64,000 nt of DNA from Kuschelorhynchus macadamiae (Eukaryota; Arthropoda; Insecta; Coleoptera; Curculionidae), in NCBI GenBank assembly GCA_030620095.1, contig JAUTXW010005214.1, positions 1-64,000 on the forward strand. Reading direction: 5' to 3'. Numbering within the stretch: the first letter of the stretch is position 1; every line of letters begins with the position of its first letter. The notes below the pieces were generated by a model. The model was given only the letters and a program-made list of their open reading frames with translations, was not told where the DNA came from and did no database searches. Below, one piece after another: positions 10,590-21,738 of this stretch. The position numbers and the translations under genes are program-made.

Positions 10590-11480
10590 TTATATGTGGA
10601 GGGGGTAAATTTTGTATACTAAATCAATTCTCCTACCCTTCATAGCATCAAATTTGTTTATAACATCCTCATAAAATGGATGAGTTGTCCTAATCTCCTG
10701 CAGAAATTCCTTTTGAATTGAAATATTGCCAAGAGAAGTAAGTCTTTCTTGAGATATTGTATTTCTTAAATAAGTTTTTACACATTTGAAGCAAGAAAAA
10801 CTTCTTTCCACTGAAGCACTTGTGGACGGTATTGTCAAAATAAGGGAAAACAATTTATATGCTTCGTTAAAAATATATTTATTTTTATTAATTTTTTTCA
10901 CTTGCTCTTGCAGCGATATATTCCAATTATTCTCAATGGCAAAAATAAGACCAAGCTCATTTTTAAGTCGTTGACTTTTTGAAAATATTTCCCATATAAT
11001 TGTAACAAATTTCCAAACGGGCCAGTCGGAAAATTTAAACTATATTCGGAAAACTTAGCAGAACCTGCCAAACATGAAAATGTAAGTTTTTCACAGTCTT
11101 GAAATCTTAGTGTCATTTGCATTAAAATATAGTCCAATATTTCATAAAAAAGGGTTCAATACTTAGCCCTAATTTCTTCAGGTGAAAGCTTAGCAAGCTC
11201 ACGTTTGTAATGATTTATTTCTGTAATAGAATTTGCTTGATCAAACATGGTATTAAAAAAATGTTCATTTATTCTTTTACAGAGCGCCTCACGACAGCGT
11301 TTTATATTGGATATGCAAAAATGAGTGAAGCAATTTTTTTTTGAAAAACGTCAATTAGTAATGCCAGAAACGTGAATTCAGAATCGTTCATCTTACCTAA
11401 AAATCCTTTCCCAAGGCGGATTGATTTTTCATCAGATTTGTCACAGTTTATAATAAATTCAACAACATAAATAAACATAA
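10590..11480 (-). pseudogene. hAT transposase C-terminal remnant
   Basis: The 10590-10901 piece is the hAT C-terminal dimerisation domain: LFSLILTIPSTSASVERSFS is the diagnostic motif, followed by RNTISQERLTSLGNISI. Upstream pieces at 10898-11137 and 11150-11335 hold the preceding helical part in shifted frames. LINE A (3' end at 11481) truncates it, removing the catalytic core. It is a different copy from the hAT at 6320-8385. Confidence 0.8.
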
Positions 11481-11752
11481 TAATAATAATAATATTTATT
11501 TTCCAAATATAACAATATAACAATAAATAGTACATTTAAGAAAAAACATTATTTGAATATTTGAAAAAAAGGAGCTAAATGCAATTAAAAACTGTACAAA
11601 GTTTAGCCCCTTTGTAAACCATATTTTACAACAAAAACAAAATGTTCGCAAAATGATCACACACAGCAAAAAAACTATTTCATATTTACAATTATTGTTA
11701 ACAAAGGTATCCATCCTCTACTGCAGAATACTCGGGAAAAAAGAAAGTAAAT

Positions 11753-14156
11753 TCAAGCAATAAATACATATTCATTTAGTAACATTTTCCTTACAGTTTT
11801 TTTAAATATTTCAGGATTAAGTGTTTTTAAGGAGACAGGCACAGTATTGTACAGCTTATAAACGTTATAGGAGAAACTTCTTCTAAAAAGTGCTGATCTG
11901 TGAGGCGGTGGCGAGATGAGACTCCGAAATCTTAGATTTAAATTGTGGACATCTGTTCTATAAATAATTTTATTTGTTAAGTATGGGGGACAGTTGTTAA
12001 ATATAATATTATGAAACAACACCAGAGAATGTAATCTACGTCGATTCTGCATACTAAGCCAATTTGCATCTTTTAATTTATGTGATATTCGCTCAAATTT
12101 CCGTATGCCATAAATAAAACGTAAACAATTTTGTTTGTAATTTCTCAATTCTGTTTATATCTTCGTTATCTAAACAAGGGCCATATAAAACATCACAATA
12201 ATTAAAATGACTAAGTACAAGAGAATCTGATAATCTAATTTTAAGAGATTCGCTCAAAATGTGACTATGTGGATATAACATTTTCAAAGACATGTATGCC
12301 CTTTGTAGGTTAATCCCGACTTGCTGTTTAAAACGCAAATCTGTGTCGATTCTAATTCCCAAGTTCCTTTCACATTTGCTAAATTTCAAACCCCTGCCTG
12401 AAATATGTATGTTGAGATGAACCTCAGCGCGACTCTTATGCTTACCGAAAGCCATAACACATGACTTCTCAGGGTTAACATGCAAGCCATGACGTTGGGA
12501 AAAAATCATTAAGTTATTCAAATTATTGTTTATGGTTCTCTCCGCCTCCTGCCAATCATCGGATGAAAAGGAAAAAAGCAACTGCGTATCGTCTGCGTAA
12601 AAATATGCCGTGACTTGATCCATACAAAAGTTGAAGTTATTTGTATATATTGTAAACAGTAAAGACCCCAATATAGAGGCTTGTGGTACTCTACAACCTA
12701 CCAATTCTCTTGACGAGTGACCCGTGGAAGTTTCGACATACTGTAGTCTATTCTCGAGATAATTTTTAATAAATTCTTTTGCGTTATTTGCAAATCCAAC
12801 GTAATTTAAAATTGACAATAACAGATCATGACTTATCATATCAAAAGCCTTCGAGTAGTCCAAAAGCACCAAGACTGATGTCTTTCCCACATCGGTAGCC
12901 CTGATGACGTCATCCGTCAGACCCAGTAAAGTTGTTGCACAACTATACCCTTTCCTGAATCCCGATTGGTTAACAGGTAAAATAGAATTTTTGTCTAAAA
13001 ATCGTCTCATTTGTTGATCCATTATTTTTTCTAATATTTTCGAAAGACAGAGTAAAATACTGATTGGCCGAAGTTCGTTAAGGCAAGTTATATTAGATTT
13101 TTTTGGTAAAGGCGTTACACGAGCGATCTTCCGATCATCGGGGAAAATTCCCTCTAAAATACAGGAGTTAATTATATTAGTAAGAAAAGGCAAAACTCTA
13201 GGACAACATTAGCATAACATTTCTAAAATTATTAAGTCGGATCCCGACGCCAACGATTTAATACTATATAAATGTGTTTTCACTTCAGCTGTATTAACAG
13301 TAACAAACTCAAATTTTTCACCTAAAATTAATTTCCTATTATTAAGATAATAATCTAGTAGATTAACGTCAAAGATGGTTAGCAGATCTTTATCAAGACG
13401 TTTTAAGTTTCTAACTGTGGAATATTTTTTATCTTCTGTGGTACCTTTAGATACAAGCAGCAATCTATTAGAATATGATCAGAAATTTGAGGTACATTTT
13501 TAGCAGAATAATTATAATCTTCTTCTTCCTTTGGTATGAAAATCAAATCAATCAAACTACTGGTTCTATCTGTTATTCTCGTAGATGTGTTTACAATTTG
13601 TTGTAAATTAAAAGTTTCAATACAAGACATTAAATCTTGAACACTTTTATTATTTAAATCTAAAAAGTTCAAATTAAAATCGCCACCACAAACAACCCTA
13701 TTACATTCTATCGAAACATGTGATAAAGAGTCTTCAAAGCTAGTTAAGTTAGTCAAGAAACTGACCTCTAGGTGGTCTGTATATTGAGCCAAAAATATAT
13801 AAAACATTATTAAATTTAAATTTAATCCACAGCTGCTCTAAGTGTTCTGTATGAATTGAATTGATAACTTCGTATTTAAAATACATACCAACTCCACCAC
13901 CTCTAGATGTTCTGTCAGCCCTAACAAAAGTATAATTAGGTATTTGTATATGATTTTCCTTAACATTGTTATTAAGCCATGCCTCCGAAACACCTAAAAT
14001 ATCGTAGTTATTTTGTAATAAAACATTTTTAATTTCAGTGAAATGATGAACTAAAGAACGCACATTCAAGTAACCAAATTGCAAACTTTTTATTCTCTCT
14101 CTTCCGCCGCAGAACTGCAAGAAATAACACAAAAGAAAATAAAATTTGAAATGCAA
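11753..14156 (-). pseudogene. LINE A ORF2: APE endonuclease and reverse transcriptase, frameshifted
   Basis: The endonuclease comes first (13403-14156): motifs GVSEAW, GSIYRPPRG, CGGDFNLNF and ISDH are visible in two overlapping frames. Reverse transcriptase follows (12093-13193): PISILLCLSKILEK, LLDYSKAFDMISHD, and the catalytic box AYFYADDTQLLF. The usual VPQGSILG motif reads VPQASILG, with an Ala for Gly. The C-terminal tail is in 11753-12148. At least four frameshifts (near 13780, 13430, 13200 and 12120) inactivate it. Expected role: target nicking and target-primed reverse transcription in the nucleus. Confidence 0.85.
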
Positions 14157-14299
14157 CTAAAAAAACAAAAAATAGAAACAATAATTATTCGCAACTTATA
14201 AATAGACAGATAGATACAGTCAAAAAAAAAATGTAAGAGAAAAATATAATTTTTGAGTATTAAATTTTACGGATTAAAAAAAAAATTAGAAAAAATAGC

Positions 14300-14726
14300 T
14301 TAGGCTTCAGGCGACCGGTGGGACTGCTCAATTTTTTTCAAAAACTCATCTTCTGAATTAAACATAAACTTCTTTCCATTCATCTTAGCAAATATCTTCC
14401 CGTCCATTGACCATGTTTTATCTCGACCAAGTTTATCTTTTGCCAACATCAACAACTGGTAATGATGTAGTGTAAGCTCTACAACAATAACTAGCTTAGT
14501 GCCTCTAAGCTTTGTTTTGTTTAAAAATGCCATATTGCGCTGCTTAACAGATGAAAACTTCACCAACACTGCCCTAGGTTTTGCTGCATTATTTTGTTTC
14601 TTACCAATTCGGTAACAATGTTCCAACTCGATATCCGAAAGTCCAAGTTTTGTCTGCAAAACTTCAGAAATTTTAGATTTTAAGTCTCTGTTTTCCTCGG
14701 GAATTCCGTAGAAACGTATAACACAA
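14300..14726 (-). pseudogene. LINE A ORF1, N-terminally truncated
   Basis: Reads RFYGIPEENRDLKSKISEVL, then ELEHCYRIGKK and KPRAVLVKFSSVKQRN, ending near the Asp/Phe-rich MFNSEDEFLKKIEQ. The pattern of a short RNA-binding-like domain with CYRIGKK and PRAVLVKF is shared by ORF1 proteins of many insect LINEs. There is no start codon, because the element breaks at about 14727. It would coat the element RNA. Confidence 0.7.
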
Positions 14727-14727
14727 A

Positions 14728-15365
14728 ACAGTCAAGTTAACTGCAAAGGAACTCACCGGTTGCAGCGAAATCCGCGAAAATAAAAGTAAACAACCACCGC
14801 GAACTGAATGACACGTGGGGGTAGTGTACTGCGCCTGCAATTCACCAAGAGCGTTGTATGGCGTTGGGCTCGACGTATCGAGTACGCGTTGTTATGGCAA
14901 CATAGTAGGAAAATCGTAAAGTAAACATAGCACCTCCAGCAAAGTCAAAGCGGTTTGCGCCACTGTTATAGTTGTTATAATAATGTTCGATTTAATGTTT
15001 TAAAAAGACATGCCGCTAACGGTCAAGTAAAATATTTATTCGAGATGTACAGTTTATTTTTTACCAGTTAGGTGAATAAATGAATGTAAAAACTAAAATC
15101 TTAAGAGATATATAATAAATATAGTTAGATGTTTGCTTGTTTGTTTTTCATGGTGAAGTACCACCACTTCACCTGAATAGCCGTCACTGGATATTTATGA
15201 TATTTATAAAAAAACCGATTTTTTTAAAAAACTTTAACACCCCGTTATTCAGAAATCAACTCCGGATATGTTCATACGAACTTTTTTTCTTAAAATGACC
15301 TAAGGAATCACCTCCTGGAGTTATCTACCATAGTTAGGAAACACACTGTATATAGAAGTTGTATG
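14728..15365. other. Intergenic sequence between LINE A and the next transposon
   Basis: About 14740-14960 is more GC-rich than its surroundings, but no reading frame or known repeat was recognised. The remainder is AT-rich. Confidence 0.4.
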
Positions 15366-15367
15366 TA

Positions 15368-15813
15368 AAGGGTGTCCGGATTTAGTTGCAAAAGCAGGGT
15401 ATCTCGCTTATTTTTAAAGATAGAACCTTGCGGTTTTCACGAACCTGAGCTAATTTTTTATGAAACTCATGAAGCAGTAAACCAAATTTTCATAGCCTTC
15501 TTCGTTTATGAGATACAGGGAGAAATAGAAAATTTTGCATTTTGGGACCCCCCTCGTCGGTTATCCTTTAACTTAACGCTGCTTATGCGGTTTTTTGGGC
15601 TGGATCCAGTGGCGTAGTCGTATTTTTCATTTGAGTTGTTATTTTTTAGATATGACCCAAAGTTGTGTTTTTTCAAATGGAACACCCTGTATATTTGTCC
15701 AGAAATTGATTTGTCCTAGTATAGTATGGGTCTATTTTAATAAACAACAACAAAAATTCTAATTTTTTTAATTATCATTCCAAATTTTGCAGTAGGCCAT
15801 GCAAAACAATGCT
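15368..15813. repeat. Left arm of the 15368-17778 element
   Basis: Inverted copy of 17288-17778. The sub-unit 15368-15689 ends in GGAACACCCTG followed by TA, giving it its own short inverted ends. It includes a CAGTGGCGTA motif near 15610. Confidence 0.8.
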
Positions 15814-16037
15814 GCCTTTTATTTAAAGTCGTTAACAATATCTACATCCTAACAATAAATCAAAATAAATATGTAATTAAATCTATTTATCAAAATATGT
15901 ATTGATAATTTCGCACCTAAAAAGTACCACCTACCTAGATTTATGTAACACAAGAACAAAACAGTAATAAATTATTATGTAACAAGCCTTTCAGCAAAAA
16001 TCAACCTGTCGTATAAGAACTACAGTAACCAAGGAAA

Positions 16038-17177
16038 TCAAAAGAACTGTTCAAACTGATTTCCATTTTGTTTTATGCATGCTTCGCACAATTTTCGTAA
16101 TAGTTCGGAATTGAACAAAATAACGGGATGATTTTGTAAATAGCGAAAATTTTCTCTTATTGCATTTCCTAAATCTTGGACATTATCATAGTGGTCTTTG
16201 TAAATTCTATTTTCCAGATATCCCCATAGAAAGAAATCTAAAATCGACAAATCTGGGGACCTGGGGGGCCATCATATAGGTCCATTTGTTCCGATCCATT
16301 GATTGGTAAAATTATTGTCCAGAAATAATCTCGTCATTCCAGAATTGTGTGCAGGAGCACCGACCTGTTGAAAATAAATTTCGTTAATTTGCGTTAGAGG
16401 AACATCGTCAAGTAATTCAGGTATAGCTGCCTCTAAAATTTCTATATAGCGATTGGCTGTTAGATTTCCCTCAAATATATAAAATTTTATATGTGGTCTT
16501 AATATCAACGCTAATATGAAGCAGGACACATTTAGACCAAACCTGCCCTGCTGTCTTCTGGGAAATATTTGGTGTTGATTTTCCTGGGACCAGAATCTAC
16601 TATTGTGCCTATTGAGTATACCCGAATTACTGAAATGTGCTTCGTCTGACCATATAACCTTCCTTTCAAAATCTCTAACCATATCGCATCTTTCTCGAAA
16701 CCAATTGCAGAAGACTACCCGACGCTCTGCATCCCCTGGCTGTAAGTGCTGCACGAGCCTAAATTTGTATGGGTGGTTTTTGTGCTTTTTTAGAATTTCT
16801 TGAACTCTAGTTTTTGGAATCCCTATGCTCTTTTCACTGGCCCTACAAGAGTTTGTAGGGTAAGCTTCTGCATTAGCCAAAACCGTAATTTCCTCAGCTT
16901 CCCGATTTTCTTTATTATATGTTTTCGTACGAGGTTTGATAAATGATCCGTGATTAAGTAAATTTTTTTTTATTCGATAAAAAGTGGATATATTAGTTTG
17001 CCTCCTTTCTGGATATCTAAATAAAAATTAAGCAATAGTATTTCAACATACCTAAAAATTAACTATTTACCTGTTAAAATACATCTCAGAAGCCGCTTCA
17101 ACATTTTCATTACTTAATATAAAACAAGCTAACATATCGTACTTTTCATAATGTTCGAAAGTTTGGTTTTCTTCCAT
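16038..17177 (-). pseudogene. DD41D-type Tc1/mariner transposase, nearly intact, catalytic Asp lost
   Basis: Exon 1 starts at the ATG at 17177 (MEENQTFEHYEKYDMLACF) and ends at 17071. A 54-bp intron (17017-17070, GTAAAT to TTTAG) splits an Arg codon; exon 2 resumes with YPERRQTN, a conserved DUF4817 signature. The first Asp is in VIWSDEAHFSNSG. The second motif reads QQVGAPAHNSG, so Val replaces the catalytic Asp. The third is SILDFFLWGYL, 41 residues on. A TGA at about 16270 interrupts GPI-WPPRSPDL, where relatives have an acidic or hydrophobic residue before Trp. The helix-turn-helix is around GIPKTRVQEILKKH. About 360 residues in total, normal for the family. Confidence 0.85.
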
Positions 17178-17287
17178 AATAATACAAATATATTTTTACA
17201 CAATAAATAAATACAAAAAACTAGCGCTATATTTTATATACGCGTACAAAATTGGGAAATGTCATTTGCTTCCAAGAAAACAAAAGA

Positions 17288-17778
17288 AAACAGCATCGTT
17301 TTGCATGGCCTACTGCAAAATTTGGGATGATAATTATAAAAATTAGAATTTTTGTTGTTGTTTATTAAAATAGACCCATACTATTATATATTTTTGAGAA
17401 GCTTTTAAAAGGAAAAATCAATTTCTGGACAAATATACAGGGTGTCCCATTTAAAAAAACACAACTTTGGGTCATATCTAAAAAATAACAACTCAAATGA
17501 AAAATATTACTACGCCACTGGATCCAGCGTAAAAAACTGCATAAGCAGCAAATTTTCCCTGTGCGTTAAGTTAATGGATAACCGAGATACGAGGGGAGTC
17601 CCAAAATGCAAAATTTTCTATTTCGCCCTATATCTCATAAACGAAGAAGGCTATGAAAATTTTCTTTACGGCTTCATGAGTTTCACAAAAAATTAGCTCA
17701 GGTTCGTGAAAACCGCAAGGTTCTATCTTTAAAAATAAGCGAGATACTCTGCTTTTGCAACCAAATCCGGACACCCTG
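17288..17778. repeat. Right arm of the 15368-17778 element
   Basis: Inverted copy of 15368-15813. The sub-unit 17438-17778 starts TA-CAGGGTGTCCCATTT and ends CCGGACACCCTG-TA. Confidence 0.8.
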
Positions 17779-17780
17779 TA

Positions 17781-18969
17781 CAGTGTTTTTTATAACTTGT
17801 GACTCCCAGAGAGCATTTTGTTTTAAAGCTACAAAAAAAAAATGGGTATGAAACTGGAAGGATTTTTCCTAAACATTTATATGGCGGCAAATTTAAAAAC
17901 AAATGATGATCGGAAAATCAAGAAATCACTATCAATTTTGTTATTTTAAATGGAATACCCTGTATTATTGACATTTTTAGATTCTCCTTATTATCTTCTT
18001 TTGAAAAATATATAATACGTCTATACTCGGAACTGTAGTTTTTGACTTATTCGACTTTCAATTTGCCACATATGACAAATTCGTGTTCGGAGATACTAAA
18101 ATCGCTTTACCCACGAAAAACAAATAAAATTTTTAATGAATACAAACTAATAATTAACAAAAAATGAATGCAACATAATATTTCAATGTTTCTTAAATGA
18201 ATCGATTGCTAACAGCCTTTTTATAAGTTAATCAGAGTCACGTGACCCCCTTCATTATCCAAGCAATTTTGGAAAACTCTTTCCAGTTTCCTGATAGCAT
18301 TGGTAATAAGAATGGGACATTCTGTATTTAAAATTGCAATTTCTGCTCTATTTTTTGCCGCAATTCGTCTATCTTGTCCGTTCTATTACGGTAAACTTTA
18401 TCTTTTAAATATCCCCACAAAAAATTAACTAATGATGTAAGGTCCGTTCTATTGGCCAATGAATATTACCATGTTTACCGATCCACAAACCATTTAGAGC
18501 GTTTAAAAAAATTGTGGCATCTCGGACGTTGTGAAGTGGTGCTCCATCTTGATGCCAAATTGTTTGATTACAGGTAATTATGGAAAACTGCTCCAGATGG
18601 TGTTTTATCTCGTTATTTAATACATTTAAATAGCGTTTCCCTGTTAAACTACCCTCAATAGAAATGGGACCAATAATTTCGTCTCTCAAAATGCCGCACT
18701 ACACATGCAATGACTTGTTGCTCCAAAAGTTTATTCTTTCTACACAAAATTCGTTCAAACCACAGCCTATCTTGTCGCAATCTCCTCAGCCTATCCTCGC
18801 AGAATTGGAGGCGTTGGTTAAAATTTCTTGATTTTCCAATCGTCACTTGTTTTTAAATTTACCGCCATGTAAATACTTAGGAAAAATCCTGCAATTTTCA
18901 TATAAACATTTTTTTTGTAGCTTAAAAAGAGGGGTCTCAGGGGATGGCAAATTATAAAAAAAAACCATG
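17781..18969 (-). mobile_element. Small Tc1/mariner-like element abutting the previous one
   Basis: The ends are CAGTGTTTTTTATAACTTG at 17781 and CAAATTATAAAAAAAAACC near 18950-18966; TA flanks both (17779-17780 and 18970-18971). The left TA is the same dinucleotide that closes the preceding element. The outer ~130-150 bp pair as inverted repeats (TTTTTTGTAGCTT, AGGATTTTTCCTA, TATGGCGGCAAATTTAAAAA and complements). The interior has a decayed minus-strand transposase. Confidence 0.75.
18240..18846 (-). pseudogene. Tc1/mariner-like transposase fragment
   Basis: Begins mid-protein (NFNQRLQFCEDRLRRLRQD), passes through IGPISIEGSLTGKRYLNVL and the second Asp motif TIWHQDGAPLHN, and ends with LVNFLWGYLKDKVYRN. 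In the last motif Asn stands where the third catalytic Asp should be. The first Asp region is scrambled by a frameshift near 18680-18700, and the N-terminal DNA-binding part is missing. A further frameshift near 18440 separates the third motif. Confidence 0.75.
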
Positions 18970-18971
18970 TA

Positions 18972-21352
18972 ATCATGGCCACTGGGCAAGACAATAAATA
19001 TATTTAGAAAAGTATAGTCAAAGTTTCTAATAGTGGAATGTTATGTCTATTGCGGGTAAAAGTTTTCTTAAGAATTCTTAGAAAAGCTCTGGACCCATAT
19101 AAAATAATTTAATACAGAAAAAATCCTATTCAATATACTATGGCAGCAATCTTCACAACAGATTTGCTGTCGTCGGTGTTCTATAGGGTTAAAGCGAATA
19201 GTAAATAGTTATCTTTATTGGACAGCCATTTCAACAAGAGGCCTTATTACTGAAGGTCTGGTAATGAACAAAAGAAGCTCACCCATTAAAGAAAAACTAT
19301 AAAAATAGAACTATAATAAAACAATATAGGAGTGACAAAACAAAGGGTGACTTTGACATCAAAACTCAAGACAGTTTATTAGCTAGGTTAACTTTTCTGT
19401 TCGCATTTTCATTTTCTTGCGGTTTGAAATAATATCACTTTAAACCCATTGTAAAACAGGTTTGAAAAATGTTTCGAAATATTAGCGTCGCAAGAAAACA
19501 GCTATAATGTTACTTGTTCAATCACCCAACCAGAGAAGAGATTAGAAAATACAACTATTTTCGTTAGTCCTAAAAGACGATAACAAGTTTGAAATCAATA
19601 TAAAAGTACATCCAGTGCGCCATGAGTGGGCCTATAGTGAACCATAGTATAAACTGTCAAAATAAAATTTCACTGATTTTTGTAATGAGGCCTTCCAAAC
19701 TTATTTTAAAACGTCGACAGACATGTAGTCACCTGATTTCAAATCTAGGAATGTTTTTACATTCAAATGTCTTCATTTGCCATGAATCTGTTGAGCATGC
19801 TTTATATTTTTAAGAGAGTACAAACCATATGCTTTTCAGCGGTCAGTCAAAAGGAAAGGCGAGATTTTGTCATCGTAGTTTCTCTCATGCAGTGTTTATT
19901 GGTTTTACAATATATACTTAAAAACAAGATAAACTTACTTTATTTGGAACTTCCCTCCTAACAAATTCTAGCTTTTGTCAGGGAAAACAAAGAAAAACTC
20001 CTTAGTTCCACCCATAGTTACTTAGTGGTATTAATCAGTCTTACGTACCTGTATTTGAACTCAAAAAAACGCTATTTTAATATATTTTCTATATTTGCGT
20101 AATATACCATAAAAAATCAGAGAGTTAAAATAATTTGTCTTTTAGCCGCGTCAAGATAGCTTTTTACCTTGAACTTTTGAGAAGTTGATCCAACAGGCCG
20201 TTTTTTTTATAAATTGTTTGTTGAGGCCTATAAAAAAGTGTACAAATGGAATGCCAGTCAGATCTACTTCGCCCCATTATCCACCCTAATAGGGGGTTGA
20301 GTGAGATATCCTACTCGAGGGGTCTGCTGAAGACGATTCTAAATCTGAATTCTAGCTTATTGACCAAGTTTTCAAATCATTCATGTAAATCACTCCAAAT
20401 TCTTTACCCGGAGGTTTTCGAGGATGTTGAACAAGATTCTAAAGTTGAAATTGAATTATCAACCCCCCTTTCACCTTTATTAGGGGTTAATCTTAGTTTA
20501 TTAAAACTTTTTTTAAATATTCGTATAAATCAAATAAAATGTTCTACTAGATGGGCGAAAATGAGATGGAAAAAGGGTGCAATCGCAAAATAAAAAGCGG
20601 CTTACAAACATGTATGAAACTCATAAAATGGCAATGAAAAAATACAGGATATTATCTTAGTATATGTGAATTCCTATATTACTGAACGGGTCCGCACCAC
20701 TATAGGGGTTTGCTAAATAGAAGTTGGGGTGAAATTACGAAATATTCACGAGAGATCGTATTTGCCTCCGGAGGAGTGTGTACTAATTCCATTTTTGAGG
20801 TCAATTGAAAGATATGTATCCCACTAGGTGATAGAAACAAGAGTTGAAGGGGTGAAAAAGCAATTTTGTGTGTGTATGTTGTTGAAAATTCAGAGTAGAG
20901 AATTTGATGATTATAAGTAGTTATTTAAGGAGAGAAGCCCCTCCTGCTCCTCCTGATTGAGCATCTACTCCTCCTCCTCTTCCCTAATATTGGAAATTAT
21001 TGAAACGACTTCGTTAACTTAGCCTCGCCGCAGAAGGTTATACGTTTTTCCTCCTCAATGTACAATCTACTACCTGCAGAAACAAAAACTTTAAGTGTAA
21101 AAAAAATCAAAAAGATGAAGAGGATATTGACCGAAAATATATTTTACACTGTACAGGAATTTAAGGACTACCACAGAAGTTAGTAAATAAAGATAACTCT
21201 TTTTCTTCTTCTTTATTACTTTTTTAATCTTTGTTTTCTGTTCTATATTTCTTAATTTATATACACTTATATGTTGTTTTGATATATTGTAATATTATTA
21301 TTATTAGTATTTTTAGTTATTTACGTAATTTTTAAAATACATTTTTACTATG
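18972..21352. other. Long non-coding stretch with a diverged internal repeat
   Basis: No gene or clear transposon protein is recognised. Around 20300-20460, two blocks resemble each other: GGGGTCTGCTGAAGACGATT-CTAAATC and GGAGGTTTTCGAGGATGTTG-AACAAGATTCTAAA. They are probably two units of an old repeat. The 115-codon frame at 20246-20593 lies on this repeat and shows no protein family. A CT-rich patch at 20940-20980 is low complexity. Confidence 0.4.
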
Positions 21353-21738
21353 TACAGAGTGTTCGATTATATTTTGAACGGGGTCTATAGGCTTTATTTC
21401 TCAAGATATCCAAAAAATTTACACACAAAATTTTTAGAATTTAGTCTGAATCGTCAGAATTTGTTATCAAAAAAAAACATATGAAGGAACACCCTGTATA
21501 TTTTTAGTTTATTGAGAAGAGCTTTTTCTTCTGATTACAAAAATATATGGTTTGTTTATGCTCACTGTAACCATTATCCCATAATTTTGAAAAAACGTGG
21601 AACATTATCCGATCTGGCTTAAGTATAGTAGAAATAATAGAAAGCTTTGGTTTCAATTGTTTTTACTTCAAAATGACTGTTCTGTCACTCACTTATCAAT
21701 TTGTTTTAAAATATGAGCCGCATTGGCGTATTGGAAAA

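Larger units (their letters stand above)
11481..14727 (-). mobile_element. LINE A: non-LTR retrotransposon, 5'-truncated
   Basis: The minus-strand element ends in a repeated ATT tail at 11481-11500. ORF2 (endonuclease plus reverse transcriptase) spans 11753-14156 and a partial ORF1 spans 14300-14726. Similarity to ORF1 stops abruptly at about 14727, so the 5' end is lost. The Jockey/CR1-like group is suggested by gene order and the APE-type endonuclease; the clade was not resolved. Confidence 0.85.
15368..17778 (-). mobile_element. Tc1/mariner-like element with ~450-490-bp composite inverted repeats
   Basis: The ends are GGGTGTCCGGATTTAG on the left and CCGGACACCCTG on the right, with TA at 15366-15367 and 17779-17780. 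The outer arms, 15368-15813 and 17288-17778, are inverted copies. Each arm contains an inward boundary ACACCCTG-TA (15689) or TA-CAGGGTGTCCC (17438), so each outer ~320-340 bp is itself TA-flanked with inverted ends. The minus-strand transposase at 16038-17177 is nearly intact. The 4074-5132 element is a deletion derivative of this family. Confidence 0.88.

Noticed and set aside
12093..13193. Retroviral or endogenous-virus polymerase
   Set aside because: The RT motifs, APE endonuclease and simple 3' tails mark non-LTR retrotransposons; no protease, integrase, envelope or long terminal repeats were seen anywhere in the window.
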